A stretch of 64,000 bases of DNA from Mesorhizobium norvegicum (GCF_004919685.1 NZ_SMYZ01000019.1:50754-114753); one strand, 5' to 3'; shown: positions 52,246 to 61,651, counted from the first letter of the stretch. The notes: generated by a model not told the origin, from the letters alone. Numbers and translations are program-made.

Positions 52246-52295
52246 GAGCATGATCTCTAGCGAAAACCGGTTCCCACTCTTCGGGATCATGCTCT
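52246..52295. repeat. Dispersed Rhizobiales hairpin, copy 2
   Basis: GAGCATGATCTCTAGCGAAA, then ACCGGTTCCC, then ACTCTTCGGGATCATGCTCT. The ends GAGCATGATC and GATCATGCTC pair. Its core GAAAACCGGTTCCCA is shared exactly with the copy at 27755-27798. Confidence 0.7.
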
Positions 52296-52309
52296 GTTTG
52301 GCGATGCGG

Positions 52310-53056
52310 TCAGGCGCGGTCGGCGAGATAGTCGTGAACCACCTCGCCCAGGCCAAGCGTCAGATCTGCGGTGAAATGGACTGATGACACGATGTCGAGC
52401 ACCGGCAGCCGCGCCACGTCGGCCATGACGTGCGGCCGCAAATCGAGTGCGGCGGGCGCTGTCCAGGCTTCCTTCAGCGTGATGTCGGTGAGGTGGTAGC
52501 GGACGAGCTCGCAGATGCGCGGCGTGCCGTCGACATGCGGGATGATCTTGATCAGGAAATTGGGCGCCGCCAGCGAAGCGAGGACAGAGCCGTGATCGGC
52601 GGCCTTGTGCTTGTAACCCATCGTGCCGGTGGCGCACAGAACGCTGCCATAGTGCAGCGTGCCGACGATCACCTCGCCTTCATGGACGATCTTGGGGTTG
52701 GCAAGCTTCTTGGGAAAGCCCCACAGTTCGCGGCCGCCGGCGATCGGCGCGTCGTCGTCGAGATACATCGAATGGACGTAGGCGCCGTGCTGGCCCTTGT
52801 AGCGCACCGGGATGACCTGGCCGGTCTCGGTGTAGTCGCCGAAGCCGGTTGAGTCCGGCATGCGGATGAATTCGTACTTGACCAGCGGCTCGTCGATTTC
52901 CAGCGGCTCCGGCACGACAGCCTCAAGCGCCTCACGCGTCGTGCGGTAGGTGATGATGACATATTCGCGGTTGAAGAAACGGTACGGCCCGGGCGGGAAG
53001 GAGGGGTTGGTGAGCGGCATCGCATAGGCGCGCTTCACGACATCGGCGATCTGCAA
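52310..53056 (-). CDS. Acetoacetate decarboxylase family protein
   Basis: A 248-residue protein, the usual family length. The N-terminus reads [38 protein letters not shown]. The catalytic region [16 protein letters not shown] contains Lys116-Lys117, matching the Schiff-base Lys115 and its neighbour in the clostridial enzyme. It converts acetoacetate to acetone and carbon dioxide, though some family members have other substrates. TTG at 53056 is chosen because family sequence begins there; a longer frame reaches 53203. It is divergent from 3-hydroxybutyrate dehydrogenase, which makes acetoacetate, so the two link in ketone-body or polyhydroxybutyrate metabolism. Confidence 0.87.
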   Translation of the reverse strand: MQIADVVKRAYAMPLTNPSFPPGPYRFFNREYVIITYRTTREALEAVVPEPLEIDEPLVKYEFIRMPDSTGFGDYTETGQVIPVRYKGQHGAYVHSMYLDDDAPIAGGRELWGFPKKLANPKIVHEGEVIVGTLHYGSVLCATGTMGYKHKAADHGSVLASLAAPNFLIKIIPHVDGTPRICELVRYHLTDITLKEAWTAPAALDLRPHVMADVARLPVLDIVSSVHFTADLTLGLGEVVHDYLADRA

Positions 53057-53113
53057 GGCGGGTGCCCCATTCGGTTCAGGAATGACTGCGCGAAGGCGCT
53101 CCGGATTATGTTG

Positions 53114-53226
53114 CACGGCACCATGACAGTGCCGTGTCAGCCGCCTGACAGCCCTTCCAACGGCCCCAGCGGCCCCGTCGCAACCCTGTAATCGCAACGA
53201 CATATGGCTGTGGCAGTGTCATGGTG
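53114..53226. promoter_or_regulatory. Inverted 15-base elements in the divergent decarboxylase/dehydrogenase promoter region
   Basis: CACCATGACAGTGCC (53119-53133) and GGCAGTGTCATGGTG (53212-53226) are reverse complements with one mismatch. The first is embedded in a perfect palindrome, CACGGCAC (53114-53121) with GTGCCGTG (53129-53136). One element lies near each divergent start. A common regulator is implied; its gene is not in the window. Confidence 0.45.
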
Positions 53227-53276
53227 CGGCGCACAAGCCGCCCCGTTCATTCCCTCCCACCTCTTGCGAGATCATC

Positions 53277-54065
53277 ATGGGTTTCCTGTCTTCAAAGAAC
53301 GCCCTCGTCACCGGCTCGACCAGTGGCATTGGCCTCGCCATCGCCCGCGCCTTTGCCGCCGAAGGCGCCAACGTCACCATCAACGGTCTCGGCGATGCGG
53401 CTGATATCGAGCAGGAGCGGGCCGGCATCGAGAAGGATTTCGGCGTCAAGTGCCGCTACTCCGATGCCAACATGATGGACGGCGCGGCGGTGAGCGCCAT
53501 GGTGCACGAGGCCGAGGCAGCGTTCGGCAGCCTCGACATCCTGGTCAACAATGCCGGCATCCAGCATGTCGCGCCGATCGAGGAGTTTCCCGACGACAAA
53601 TGGGAAGCCATCATCCGCATCAACCTGCTCGCCGCGTTCTACGCCATCAAGGCGGCACTGCCCGGCATGAAGGCGCGCAAATGGGGCCGCATCATCAACA
53701 CCGCCTCGGCACATGCGCTGGTCGCCTCGCCGTTCAAGTCCGCCTATGTGTCGGCCAAGCACGGCATATCAGGCCTGACCAAGACGGTGGCGCTGGAAGC
53801 GGCGCTCGACGGCGTCACGGTCAATGCGATCGCGCCGGGCTATGTCTGGACGCCGCTGGTCGAAAGGCAGATCCCGGACACGATGAAGGCGCGCGGCATG
53901 ACCGAGGAACAGGTCAAGCATGATGTGCTGCTGGCCGCCCAGCCGACCAAGGAATTCGTCACCGTCGACGAGCTTGCCGCGCTGACACTGTTCCTGTGCT
54001 CGGACTCAGCCAGGCAGATCACCGGCACGACCTTGCCGATGGACGGCGGCTGGACTGCACAGTAG
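53277..54065 (+). CDS. bdhA: 3-hydroxybutyrate dehydrogenase
   Basis: A 262-residue SDR. The NAD-binding motif is LVTGSTSGIGLAIARAFAAEGA (about residues 10-31), the structural motif is ILVNNAGIQHVAPIEEFP, and the catalytic part is NTASAHALVASPFKSAYVSAKHG (Ser near 142, Tyr-x3-Lys near 155-159). The Gln-His after NNAGI and the ending GGWTAQ are typical of D-3-hydroxybutyrate dehydrogenase. It oxidises 3-hydroxybutyrate to acetoacetate during polyhydroxybutyrate use. Its last 99 bases, from codon 231, recur as a diverged relic at 61828-61926 on the far side of the peptide-transport operon, so the end of this gene may have been replaced by an incoming copy. Confidence 0.9.
   Translation: MGFLSSKNALVTGSTSGIGLAIARAFAAEGANVTINGLGDAADIEQERAGIEKDFGVKCRYSDANMMDGAAVSAMVHEAEAAFGSLDILVNNAGIQHVAPIEEFPDDKWEAIIRINLLAAFYAIKAALPGMKARKWGRIINTASAHALVASPFKSAYVSAKHGISGLTKTVALEAALDGVTVNAIAPGYVWTPLVERQIPDTMKARGMTEEQVKHDVLLAAQPTKEFVTVDELAALTLFLCSDSARQITGTTLPMDGGWTAQ
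53967..54065 (+). repeat. Left copy of the 99-base direct repeat (end of bdhA)
   Basis: Codons 231-262 and the stop of bdhA. It matches 61828-61926 at 91 of 99 positions. The match starts at a codon boundary and stops exactly at the stop codon; the flanks differ completely. The pair brackets the minus-strand operon at 54083-61651. Confidence 0.85.
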
Positions 54066-54082
54066 CCCCGGCCCTGAAGGCT

Positions 54083-55762
54083 TTAGCATTCGCTTCCGGC
54101 GGCGAGTAGTGGTGTGTCTCCGGGTTGGACTCCGCTGCTCGTTGGACGCGAGAGTTTCGGGATAGCGGCGATCAACTCTCGGGTATAGGCCTGCTGCGGA
54201 CGATCCAGAACGTCTCCCGTGTTGCCATATTCAACCAGCTTACCGTGCTGCATGACCGCAACCTGTTCACACAGATAGCGCACCACGCCCAAATCGTGGG
54301 AAATCAGGATCAGCGTCAGCGACAATTCGCGGCGCAGCCGCGCAAAAAGTCCAAGGACCTGGGCCTGGATGGTGACATCCAGAGCAGAGGTGACTTCATC
54401 GGCGATTAAAATCTCTGGCTCCAGCGCCAGGGCTCTGGCGATGCCGACGCGCTGCCGCTGGCCGCCGGAAAGTTGCGTGGTGCGTCGGTCCAACAGCTGG
54501 CGCGGCAATTCCACTTTTTCCATCAGCTCGCGGATCCGCGCCGGAATGTCTCCTTGCGGGCAAATGTTCTGTTGCAGCAGGGGTTCGGCCAAAGTTCGTG
54601 CAACCGTGAACGCCGGGTTGAGTGACATGAACGGATCCTGGAACACCATCTGCAGTTTGCGAACCTGCTCCGGTCGGCGCCGCCTGAGCGCGCGATCGAG
54701 CGATTGGCCGTCCACCTCGATCTCTCCTTGTTCCGGCTGCACAAGGCCTGCAATGGCCCGGGCGATGGTGCTTTTGCCGGAACCGGACTCGCCGACAATC
54801 CCCAGCGCCCCGCCGCGACGCAGTGCCAGCGAAACATTGTCAACCGCGCGCACGATCAGCGGCGGCTTACGCGTCGCCCAAGCCGCAAGGCTCTGCCCCG
54901 GATAGAAGTTCACGCACAGGTTCTTCACCAGGAGATGCGGTTCCGTCGCCACGGGGCGGGCATGCGTGGTCGGCGTCATCAGCGAGGGTTGGGAAGCGAT
55001 CAGGCGCTTCGTGTATTCATGGGCGGGGTCACGCAGGATCTGATCGACCGACCCGATCTCCAGCACGGCACCGTCCTTCATGACGACGACGCGGTCGCAC
55101 ATTTCCGCGATCACGCCAAGGTCGTGAGAGACCAGAATGACCGACAGCTTGCGTTCACGCCGGATGCCGCGGAGCAGGTCGAGTATCTGAGCTTGCACCG
55201 TGACATCAAGCGCCGTCGTAGGTTCGTCGGCAATCAGCAGTTTCGGTTCGCAGGCGAGGGCCGCCGCGATCATCACCCGCTGACGCATGCCACCCGACAG
55301 CTCGTGTGGATACGCGCCCGCCCGCCTGGGCGCGTCCTTGATATGCATATCTTCGAGCAGGCCGATCGCCCGCGCATTGGCCTGCCGCCAGGATATGCCC
55401 TGATGGACCACCATCGCCTCGCCCACCTGACGCCCGACCGTCATGATCGGATCAAGATGCGTCGACGGATTCTGGAAGATCATCGCCGCTTGCCCGCCAC
55501 GCAGCTGGCCCAGCTCGACATCTTTCATGGAGAGGACATTGCTGCCCTCGAACATGATCCGGCCCGACTTCACCAGCGCGTTGCCGGCAATCAGCTTCAG
55601 GATGGCTCTGCAGGCCACCGTCTTGCCCGATCCGGATTCACCGACGATTCCAAGGACCTCTCCCGCCTTCAATGAAAAACTGACGCCGCGCAGGGCGTGG
55701 ACGTCGCCAAAATTGGTGGCAAAGTCGATGGTGAGGTTCTCGACGCTGACGAGGTCACTCAT
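54083..55762 (-). CDS. Peptide ABC transporter ATPase, two ATPase domains fused (DppD-DppF)
   Basis: A 559-residue protein with two complete ABC ATPases. Domain 1 (about 1-255) has Walker A GESGSGKTVACRAI, signature LSGGMRQRVMIAAAL and Walker B LLIADEPTTALD. Domain 2 (about 280-545) has Walker A GESGSGKSTIARAI, signature LSGGQRQRVGIARAL and Walker B ILIADEVTSALD, in which the usual Pro after Glu is Val. Both have switch His in VSHDLGV or ISHDLGV. In most systems these are two genes. It is the last gene of the amidase-binding protein-permease operon, 1 base after the DppC-like gene. Confidence 0.9.
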   Translation of the reverse strand: MSDLVSVENLTIDFATNFGDVHALRGVSFSLKAGEVLGIVGESGSGKTVACRAILKLIAGNALVKSGRIMFEGSNVLSMKDVELGQLRGGQAAMIFQNPSTHLDPIMTVGRQVGEAMVVHQGISWRQANARAIGLLEDMHIKDAPRRAGAYPHELSGGMRQRVMIAAALACEPKLLIADEPTTALDVTVQAQILDLLRGIRRERKLSVILVSHDLGVIAEMCDRVVVMKDGAVLEIGSVDQILRDPAHEYTKRLIASQPSLMTPTTHARPVATEPHLLVKNLCVNFYPGQSLAAWATRKPPLIVRAVDNVSLALRRGGALGIVGESGSGKSTIARAIAGLVQPEQGEIEVDGQSLDRALRRRRPEQVRKLQMVFQDPFMSLNPAFTVARTLAEPLLQQNICPQGDIPARIRELMEKVELPRQLLDRRTTQLSGGQRQRVGIARALALEPEILIADEVTSALDVTIQAQVLGLFARLRRELSLTLILISHDLGVVRYLCEQVAVMQHGKLVEYGNTGDVLDRPQQAYTRELIAAIPKLSRPTSSGVQPGDTPLLAAGSEC

Positions 55763-55763
55763 C

Positions 55764-56615
55764 TCAGGATTCCGTATTCAAGAGGCGGGCGAGACCATCA
55801 GCGGTCAATGAGAGGCCGAGCGCCAAAAGGCAGATGGCGATGCCTGGAAAGATCGCAATCCACCAGGCGGTCGTCAGGTAGGTCTGCCCGTCCGCGATCA
55901 TGGCGCCCCATTCCGGCGTCGGCGGTTGTACGCCGAGGCCGAGAAAGCCCAATGACGATCCGAGCACGATGGCCAGCACGGCATCAGTCATGACGAAGAC
56001 GATCGATGGGACGATGGCATTTGGCAGGATGTGGAACAGCATGATGCGCAAATGGCCAAAACCCATGCCGCGTGCCGCCAACACGAAATCGACGCCGCGC
56101 AGCACCAGCGCCTGGCTCCGCACAAGTCGTGCATAGCTGACCCAGTTCACCAAGGTGAGCGAGATGAAGTAGCTCTTGAGGCCGGGCCCCAGCACGGCGA
56201 CGATGGCGATCACCAGGACGAAATAGGGAAATGATACGGTGACCTCGAGGATGCGCATCAGCGCCGCATCGATCCGGCCACCCAGATAGCCGGCGATGAG
56301 GCCGATGATCGTCCCCAGGATGATCGGACCGACCACGCCGAAGAAGGCCATGGCGAGATCGTAGCGTGCGGCAAACAGTGTCCGCGCCAGTACATCGCGG
56401 CCGATAGCGTCAGTGCCAAACCAATGCTCGGCGCCAGGTGGTTTCAGCGCCTGCATCACATCGACCTTGACCGGGTCGAAACCAGTCAGCACCGGCGCCA
56501 GTATGGCCACGACGATCCAGGCCAAGGTGATGGCGCCGCCAATGGCCAAGGTTGCCGGCATCGTCCGGAGTCGCGCCATGGCCAAGGGGCCGCTGCCCCG
56601 CATCACATCGCTCAC
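55764..56615 (-). CDS. Peptide ABC transporter permease (DppC-like)
   Basis: A 283-residue permease. After a first span (AIGGAITLAWIVVAILAPVL) comes the DppC hallmark KPPGAEHWFGTDAIGRDVLARTLFAARYDL. Further spans follow, with the EAA-type loop VLAARGMGFGHLRIMLFHILPNAIVPSI. The start appears to be GTG at 56615, overlapping the stop of the DppB-like gene by 4 bases; ATG at 56603 is an alternative. Confidence 0.9.
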   Translation of the reverse strand: MSDVMRGSGPLAMARLRTMPATLAIGGAITLAWIVVAILAPVLTGFDPVKVDVMQALKPPGAEHWFGTDAIGRDVLARTLFAARYDLAMAFFGVVGPIILGTIIGLIAGYLGGRIDAALMRILEVTVSFPYFVLVIAIVAVLGPGLKSYFISLTLVNWVSYARLVRSQALVLRGVDFVLAARGMGFGHLRIMLFHILPNAIVPSIVFVMTDAVLAIVLGSSLGFLGLGVQPPTPEWGAMIADGQTYLTTAWWIAIFPGIAICLLALGLSLTADGLARLLNTES

Positions 56616-57550
56616 AATTCCACCCGTGGATCGAGAATGGCGGTCAAGATGTCGACGGCAAAATTCGAAATGACGACACCTACGGCAAGCAGCAGGGCCA
56701 CTGCCTGGACAACGAACTGGTCGTGCGTGAGAACGCCGCGGATGAGCAGGTTGCCGAGCCCTGGAATATTGAAGACATTTTCGACAACGACCGTCCCGCC
56801 GATCAGGAAGGCGACTACGACGCCCAGCAGATTGACTGTCGGCAACAGGGAATTCCAGAACACATGCCGGGAAAAGATGTAGCTTTCCGGCAGGCCCCTG
56901 GAGCGGCAGGCGATCGCGTAATCCTTATCCAGCTGCTGAATGAAGGTCGCGCGCAGATTGCGGGCGAGGATCGGCGTCACCCCGATGCCGATCGTCAGGG
57001 CCGGCAGGAACAGATGCCCCAGGTTGTTGATAAAGGTCGGTCCGTATCCGGATACGGGGAAGATCTTCAGCCGTAGGCAGAAGCCCATGATCAGCAGCAG
57101 GCCGACAAAGTAGGACGGCACGCCGACGCCCGCGACGCAGACAAGACGGATGAGATGATCGATCCACCGTCCGCGCTGCCGGGCAGCGGTGACCGCGAGC
57201 GCGAATGTCAACAGCAGCGAGATGACGAGGCCATAAAGGATCAAGAAAACCGTTGGCGCAATCCGTGCCACGATGACGCCACTGACGGGGCCGCGAAAGG
57301 CAATCGACTGACCGAAATCGCCACGCAAGCAATTCATCACGTAGTAGAAATACTGCACGGGGACGGGCTGATCGAGACCGTATCGCGCCCGCACGAACTC
57401 AATCGCCTCCTGACTGGCCTTGGGGCCAAGCATGAGGCGAACCGGATCGCCGGGCGTCATTTGCAGCAGCAGGAAGGTGATCACGCTGATACCCAGCAGC
57501 ACGGGTATCAACTGTATCGGCCGCCTGAGCACGAAGGAGAATCGATTCAT
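56612..57550 (-). CDS. Peptide ABC transporter permease (DppB-like)
   Basis: A 312-residue permease with the DppB/OppB N-terminus (LRRPIQLIPVLLGISVITFLLLQMTPGDPVRLMLGP). The EAA loop is YAIACRSRGLPESYIFSRHVFWNSLLPTVNLLGV. The periplasmic segment YGLDQPVPVQYFYYVMNCLRGDFGQSI is typical. It lies 73 bases downstream of the binding-protein gene and overlaps the DppC-like gene. Confidence 0.9.
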   Translation of the reverse strand: MNRFSFVLRRPIQLIPVLLGISVITFLLLQMTPGDPVRLMLGPKASQEAIEFVRARYGLDQPVPVQYFYYVMNCLRGDFGQSIAFRGPVSGVIVARIAPTVFLILYGLVISLLLTFALAVTAARQRGRWIDHLIRLVCVAGVGVPSYFVGLLLIMGFCLRLKIFPVSGYGPTFINNLGHLFLPALTIGIGVTPILARNLRATFIQQLDKDYAIACRSRGLPESYIFSRHVFWNSLLPTVNLLGVVVAFLIGGTVVVENVFNIPGLGNLLIRGVLTHDQFVVQAVALLLAVGVVISNFAVDILTAILDPRVEL

Positions 57551-57623
57551 GGTTGGGATCCTGGTGTCAAACTGATGCGAGGCATGGACGAACTGTCTCG
57601 TCCCGCCCCACGTCCTCTGCCGG

Positions 57624-59156
57624 TCAATCCAGGCTTGCCCCGCCGATGGACGAGAACTGCAGGCCGACGTTCAGGATCAGTCCCTTCACGCTCGGAGCGT
57701 AGGCGTTGAGCCACGTTGGGTGATAGAGCGCCACCTGCGCCACTTCATCGACCACGATCTTCTGGATCTGGGCATAGAGCTCGGCCCGTTTGGCATTGTC
57801 CGCCTCACCCGAGGCTTCATCGATCAGCTTGTTGACCATTTCGTTGTTGTAACGGGTGTAATAGGACTTGTTGTCGCCCGCACCCCAGACGCACCAGCGC
57901 AATGCGTTGTCGGGATCTCGCGTCTCGTTGTACCACCAGTTCATTTCCGCCTGATATTCGCCGTCGGCGAGGCGGGTCCATGCCTGGGTGGAATCGATCT
58001 TGGCAATGTTGACGGTGATGCCGACCTCCGCCAGTTGCGCCTGGATCAGCACGGCCGCCTTTTCCTCGTCGGCACTGCCGGCATTCTGGATGAGTTCGAA
58101 ACTGGCTCCGGTCTTGCCGGATTCGGCCAGCAGGGCCTTGGCCTTTTCGACGTCCCGGGCAATGACCGGCAACGATTTGTCGAAGTAATCGAGCGTCGGG
58201 CTCATGATGGAACTGGCCGGCGTGCCGAGACCCAGCGTCACCGCGGCGTTGATCGCCGTGCGGTCGATGCCATAACTGACAGCCTGGCAGAATTTGAGGT
58301 CGTTGAAGGGTTCTGCCGAATGGTTGATCAGCATGTCATAGGTGGTGCTCGAAGGTTCAGGGTCGGCCCGGAAGCCGGCGGCCTTCAATTCGGCCATACG
58401 CGGGGCTGGAACTGCGAGGCAGACGTCGAGCTCGCCCGCCTGCAACATCGAGACCCTGGTATTGTCGTCCGGGACATAGCGGAATTCGACGCCGTCGATC
58501 TTAGGCTCGCCTTCGCGGTAATAGTGCTCGTTACGACCAAGGACCACGCGGTCCCCCGGTTTCAATTCGACGAATTTGAATGGTCCTGATGTCACCGGTG
58601 CCTTGGCGAAAGCGTCGTCTCCCATCTTCTCGACCGCTGCCTTCGGCACAATGCCGGTATTCCAGATTTCGGTCAGGGTCAGGAAGGGCGTGAATTTGCG
58701 ATCGAGCGTCATTACCACTGTCCTGGCATCTTTTGCCTCGATCTTGGTCAGGGGCTGGAACGGCGCTGCATAGGCGGAGTCCTTCTGGAAGCGCATCCGG
58801 TTCCAGCTGAACGCCACATCCTCGGCCGTGATCGGCGACCCATCGGAAAATTTGGCCTCGCGCAGGTGGAAGGTATAGGTCTTGCCGTCATCCGCGATGT
58901 CCCAGCTCTCGGCGAGGCCCGGGCCGACTTCGGTGCGATCGGGATTGGCATGCAGCAGGCGCGCATACATCATGCCCTGGACGAGGATATCGGCTCCATA
59001 CGTGGTCTTGATCGGGTCCAGGGTGAGAACCTCGGACCCATAGCCCATGCGCAGGATCTTGCTGCCATCAGCATTGGCTCGAAGCAATGTCGCCGGCAAT
59101 GTCGCGATGCTGAAGCCGGCAAGCGCCGCGCTCTTGAGGAATACTCTGCGGTCCAT
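57624..59156 (-). CDS. Peptide/nickel-type ABC substrate-binding protein, family 5, with Tat-like signal
   Basis: A 510-residue binding protein. ATG 59156 gives the N-terminus DRRVFLKSAALAGF, a twin-arginine-type signal (RRxFLK), followed by a hydrophobic stretch ending near residue 30. The SBP_bac_5 body begins ILRMGYGSEVLTLDPIKTTYGADILVQGMMYARLL and includes the family segment WDIADDGKTYTFHLREAKFSDGSPITAEDVAFSWNRM. Longer in-frame starts lie in the amidase gene or the gap and are not supported. Ligand unknown: dipeptides, oligopeptides or amide-containing compounds fit the amidase next door. Confidence 0.9.
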   Translation of the reverse strand: MDRRVFLKSAALAGFSIATLPATLLRANADGSKILRMGYGSEVLTLDPIKTTYGADILVQGMMYARLLHANPDRTEVGPGLAESWDIADDGKTYTFHLREAKFSDGSPITAEDVAFSWNRMRFQKDSAYAAPFQPLTKIEAKDARTVVMTLDRKFTPFLTLTEIWNTGIVPKAAVEKMGDDAFAKAPVTSGPFKFVELKPGDRVVLGRNEHYYREGEPKIDGVEFRYVPDDNTRVSMLQAGELDVCLAVPAPRMAELKAAGFRADPEPSSTTYDMLINHSAEPFNDLKFCQAVSYGIDRTAINAAVTLGLGTPASSIMSPTLDYFDKSLPVIARDVEKAKALLAESGKTGASFELIQNAGSADEEKAAVLIQAQLAEVGITVNIAKIDSTQAWTRLADGEYQAEMNWWYNETRDPDNALRWCVWGAGDNKSYYTRYNNEMVNKLIDEASGEADNAKRAELYAQIQKIVVDEVAQVALYHPTWLNAYAPSVKGLILNVGLQFSSIGGASLD

Positions 59157-59211
59157 GACAATCTCCCATTTGCGTTGATGATGTTCCCAGGGGCAGTCCA
59201 TGCTTGTTGGT

Positions 59212-60654
59212 TCAAGCAGTCTTTGTGATGTGGATGGGTGGCTTGCGTCTGTGCCAGGCGTATTCGGCCTCAAGCACCGCACCCAACCGTAGCAGCAGGT
59301 CGTCGCGTCCGAATGCCGCGACAAACTGCACTCCGATCGGCAGGCCGTTTTGCGTCCAGCCGAGCGGCAGGGATATCGCCGGCGAACCGGTGCCGTTGAA
59401 GAGCGCGCTGAACGTCTCCTTCGGCGCCAGATCCGCGAACACCGTATCGATGTCGCGGCCAGCACGATCCGGGTTATGCGTGCCGAGCAGCTCCGGCGAG
59501 ATCGGACAAGTCGGCGTCACCAGCACGTCATGGGTGGCCAGGAACTCACCAACGATCCGCGTGATCTGGTCATAGACCGCGAGAGCCGCGATCAGGCTCG
59601 CCGCATCGAGCGTTCGGCCATGGCGGTAGACGGCATGTGTCGTCTGCTGCAGGCAAGCGTCTTCGATCGGCCGTCGCAGCAAGCCCGCCAACTCGTCGAG
59701 CGATTGCGCCGTAGAGGCTGCCCAGATCACTTTCTGTGCCGCCAGATAGCGCTCATAATCGAACACAGGACTGGCCTCGACGACCTTGTGGCCCAGTTGC
59801 TCCAGCCTCTTGCCCACGTCGAGGACCGCGGCCTTCACCTCGGCGTCGAGCGGATAGCCGGACCAGGACGTTGTGCACAGGGCAACGCGCAAAGCCTTCG
59901 GTGGCGTGACGATCGCCTGGGCATAGCTGGTGGCTGGATGGGCGATCTCATAGCTGTCGCCGGGAACCGCACCAGACCCCAGATCAAGCAAAGCCGCCGT
60001 GTCCCGGATCGAGCGTGTCAGCATGAAGGAAATGGCGAGACCCAGCATTGGCGCATTCGATTCCGGCGCGCCGCTGATCCGGCCGCGGGACGGCTTCAGG
60101 CCGACGACACCGCAAAAGGAGGCGGGTGTGCGAATGGAGCCACCGCCATCGGCGCCTTGCGCGAAGGGAACGATGCCGGCGGCAACGGCAGCGGCCGCGC
60201 CGCCGCTCGATCCCGAAACACCCCTGCTGGTATCCCAGGGGTTGCGCGTCGCACCGTAGAGCGAGGATTCGGTTGCCGCCGCGATGCCGAATTCCGACGT
60301 GGTGGTACGCCCGACATTGGCAAGGCCGCCGGATCGCAGTTTCACCCAGAAGGCGTGATCGTCGCCCGAGGTGAAGCCTTTTGCGAAAACGCTGCCGAAC
60401 TCTCCCGGCCGGCCGGCTTCGATGGGGAAATCCTTGGTCAACGTCGGCATGCCGTAGAAAGGTGCTGGCCCGGGAACGTCGCCAAGGGCTTCGATCGCAT
60501 CGGCATAGGTTTCGATCACGGCATTGAGCTGTGGATTGACCGCGGCGATCCCCGAAAGGATGCAATTTCCCAGCTCGCGCGGTGTAATTTCCTGCTTGCG
60601 CAGAAGCTCGGCCAGACCAAGGCCGTCATGGGCGGCGTATTCCGTCAGCTTCAT
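59212..60654 (-). CDS. Amidase, amidase-signature family
   Basis: About 480 residues. The Ser-cisSer-Lys triad is present: Lys in PTLTKDFPIEAG, the Gly/Ser-rich signature GVSGSSGGAAAAVAAGIVPFAQGADGGGSIRTPASFCGVVGLKPSRGRI with the two serines. ATG 60654 is chosen because KLTEYAAHDGLGLAELLRKQEITPREL is the normal family opening. Members hydrolyse amides, ureas or glutaminyl-tRNA; GatB and GatC are absent, so a catabolic amidase is likely. It stands between an RpiR regulator and a peptide-type transporter, suggesting that an imported amide or N-acyl amino compound is hydrolysed. The chain ends shortly before the binding-protein start. Confidence 0.88.
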   Translation of the reverse strand: MKLTEYAAHDGLGLAELLRKQEITPRELGNCILSGIAAVNPQLNAVIETYADAIEALGDVPGPAPFYGMPTLTKDFPIEAGRPGEFGSVFAKGFTSGDDHAFWVKLRSGGLANVGRTTTSEFGIAAATESSLYGATRNPWDTSRGVSGSSGGAAAAVAAGIVPFAQGADGGGSIRTPASFCGVVGLKPSRGRISGAPESNAPMLGLAISFMLTRSIRDTAALLDLGSGAVPGDSYEIAHPATSYAQAIVTPPKALRVALCTTSWSGYPLDAEVKAAVLDVGKRLEQLGHKVVEASPVFDYERYLAAQKVIWAASTAQSLDELAGLLRRPIEDACLQQTTHAVYRHGRTLDAASLIAALAVYDQITRIVGEFLATHDVLVTPTCPISPELLGTHNPDRAGRDIDTVFADLAPKETFSALFNGTGSPAISLPLGWTQNGLPIGVQFVAAFGRDDLLLRLGAVLEAEYAWHRRKPPIHITKTA

Positions 60655-60700
60655 GCGCTTGCCCTGACCGTCCACGGATCCAGCAACGGGTGATGCATCA

Positions 60701-61651
60701 TCATTCTTCGCCTTCTTCCTCTTTGATATGTCGCGCTACGCGCCGTGGCGGTTTGTGGAAGGTCCGCAGGATTCCGGCGATATCCTCCAGCTCATTCATC
60801 CGTGTCTCGGCCGATTTGCCGAGTTTCTCGGCAACGGAATGAGTCAGCAGGTTCAGCACCGAACTTATCGCAGCCGTCGAATCCCAGTACAGGTCAACGC
60901 GGGTCGACACTTCGAGCGCAAGCTTTGTGTATTCAGATGCCCAACGACTGTATTTGTCTGTAACGATGATCAACGGAATCTTGCGACGCTTGATCTGAGC
61001 GCAAAGCCGAAAGCTCATCGCGGCGTATTCCGCCGTATCGATCAGCAGGACGCAGGAATTTTCGCCGCTGTCGGTGAGGATTTCCGAGAAGGTGCCGCCC
61101 AAACCTTCGGCAAAGCGAACACCGCTGCGCACCCAGCGCAGACGCGTCGCGAAATCGAGCCCCAGTCCCTTCACCGCCTGGAAGCTCACGCAGTTCACGC
61201 GGTCGCAGCTGCTAAGCAGATGAACGATTTCGGACCACATCTCGCCCTGGGCAAGGCCATAGGCCGCGGCCAAGGCCTGCTGCTCCATCTCCAAGCTGCG
61301 AGCCAACCGCTCCTGCTTCTCGCCGCCGATGCGAAAACGCAACTCAGCACTATCCAGGCCTGGGCCTGTGACTTTCGGCGCGGAGCGCAGGCCGCGCTTC
61401 ATTTCCTTGAGGTCGGTGTAGCCGAGACGCCGCACGAAACGGGTAACGCTTGCCTCGCTTACACCAGCGCCGGAGGCAATGGTGGCACCAGTTTCAAAGG
61501 GGATGTCATGGATGTTGGCAAGCAGGTATCGCGCGATTGCTTGCTCGGTCCGGGCGAAATCCAGCCAGCCCTCACGCAACCTGGCTTCCAGAGCACTGGC
61601 CACCTCATTCTCACCAGACACAGCCTTCTTGCCAGGCGCCTTCGTCTTCAT
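60701..61651 (-). CDS. MurR/RpiR family transcriptional regulator
   Basis: A 316-residue regulator. The N-terminal HTH_6 domain covers about residues 28-105 (EQAIARYLLANIHDIPFETGATIASGAGVSEASVTRFVRRLGYTDLKEMKRGL). The C-terminal SIS domain covers about 150-290 (VNCVSFQAVKGLGLDFATRLRWV; NSCVLLIDTAEYAAMSFRLCAQIKRRKIPLIIVTDKYSRWASEYTKLALEV). SIS domains usually bind phosphosugars, but RpiR proteins beside amidase and peptide transport genes exist in Rhizobiales. It is the first gene of the minus-strand operon. An AT-rich region with inverted repeats lies 110-165 bases upstream. Confidence 0.88.
   Translation of the reverse strand: MKTKAPGKKAVSGENEVASALEARLREGWLDFARTEQAIARYLLANIHDIPFETGATIASGAGVSEASVTRFVRRLGYTDLKEMKRGLRSAPKVTGPGLDSAELRFRIGGEKQERLARSLEMEQQALAAAYGLAQGEMWSEIVHLLSSCDRVNCVSFQAVKGLGLDFATRLRWVRSGVRFAEGLGGTFSEILTDSGENSCVLLIDTAEYAAMSFRLCAQIKRRKIPLIIVTDKYSRWASEYTKLALEVSTRVDLYWDSTAAISSVLNLLTHSVAEKLGKSAETRMNELEDIAGILRTFHKPPRRVARHIKEEEGEE

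Noticed and set aside
54083..61651. Island as an integrative element with its own integrase
   Set aside because: No integrase, recombinase, tRNA gene or short perfect attachment repeat was found. The flanking repeat is a diverged gene end, which points to recombination rather than a self-integrating element still present.
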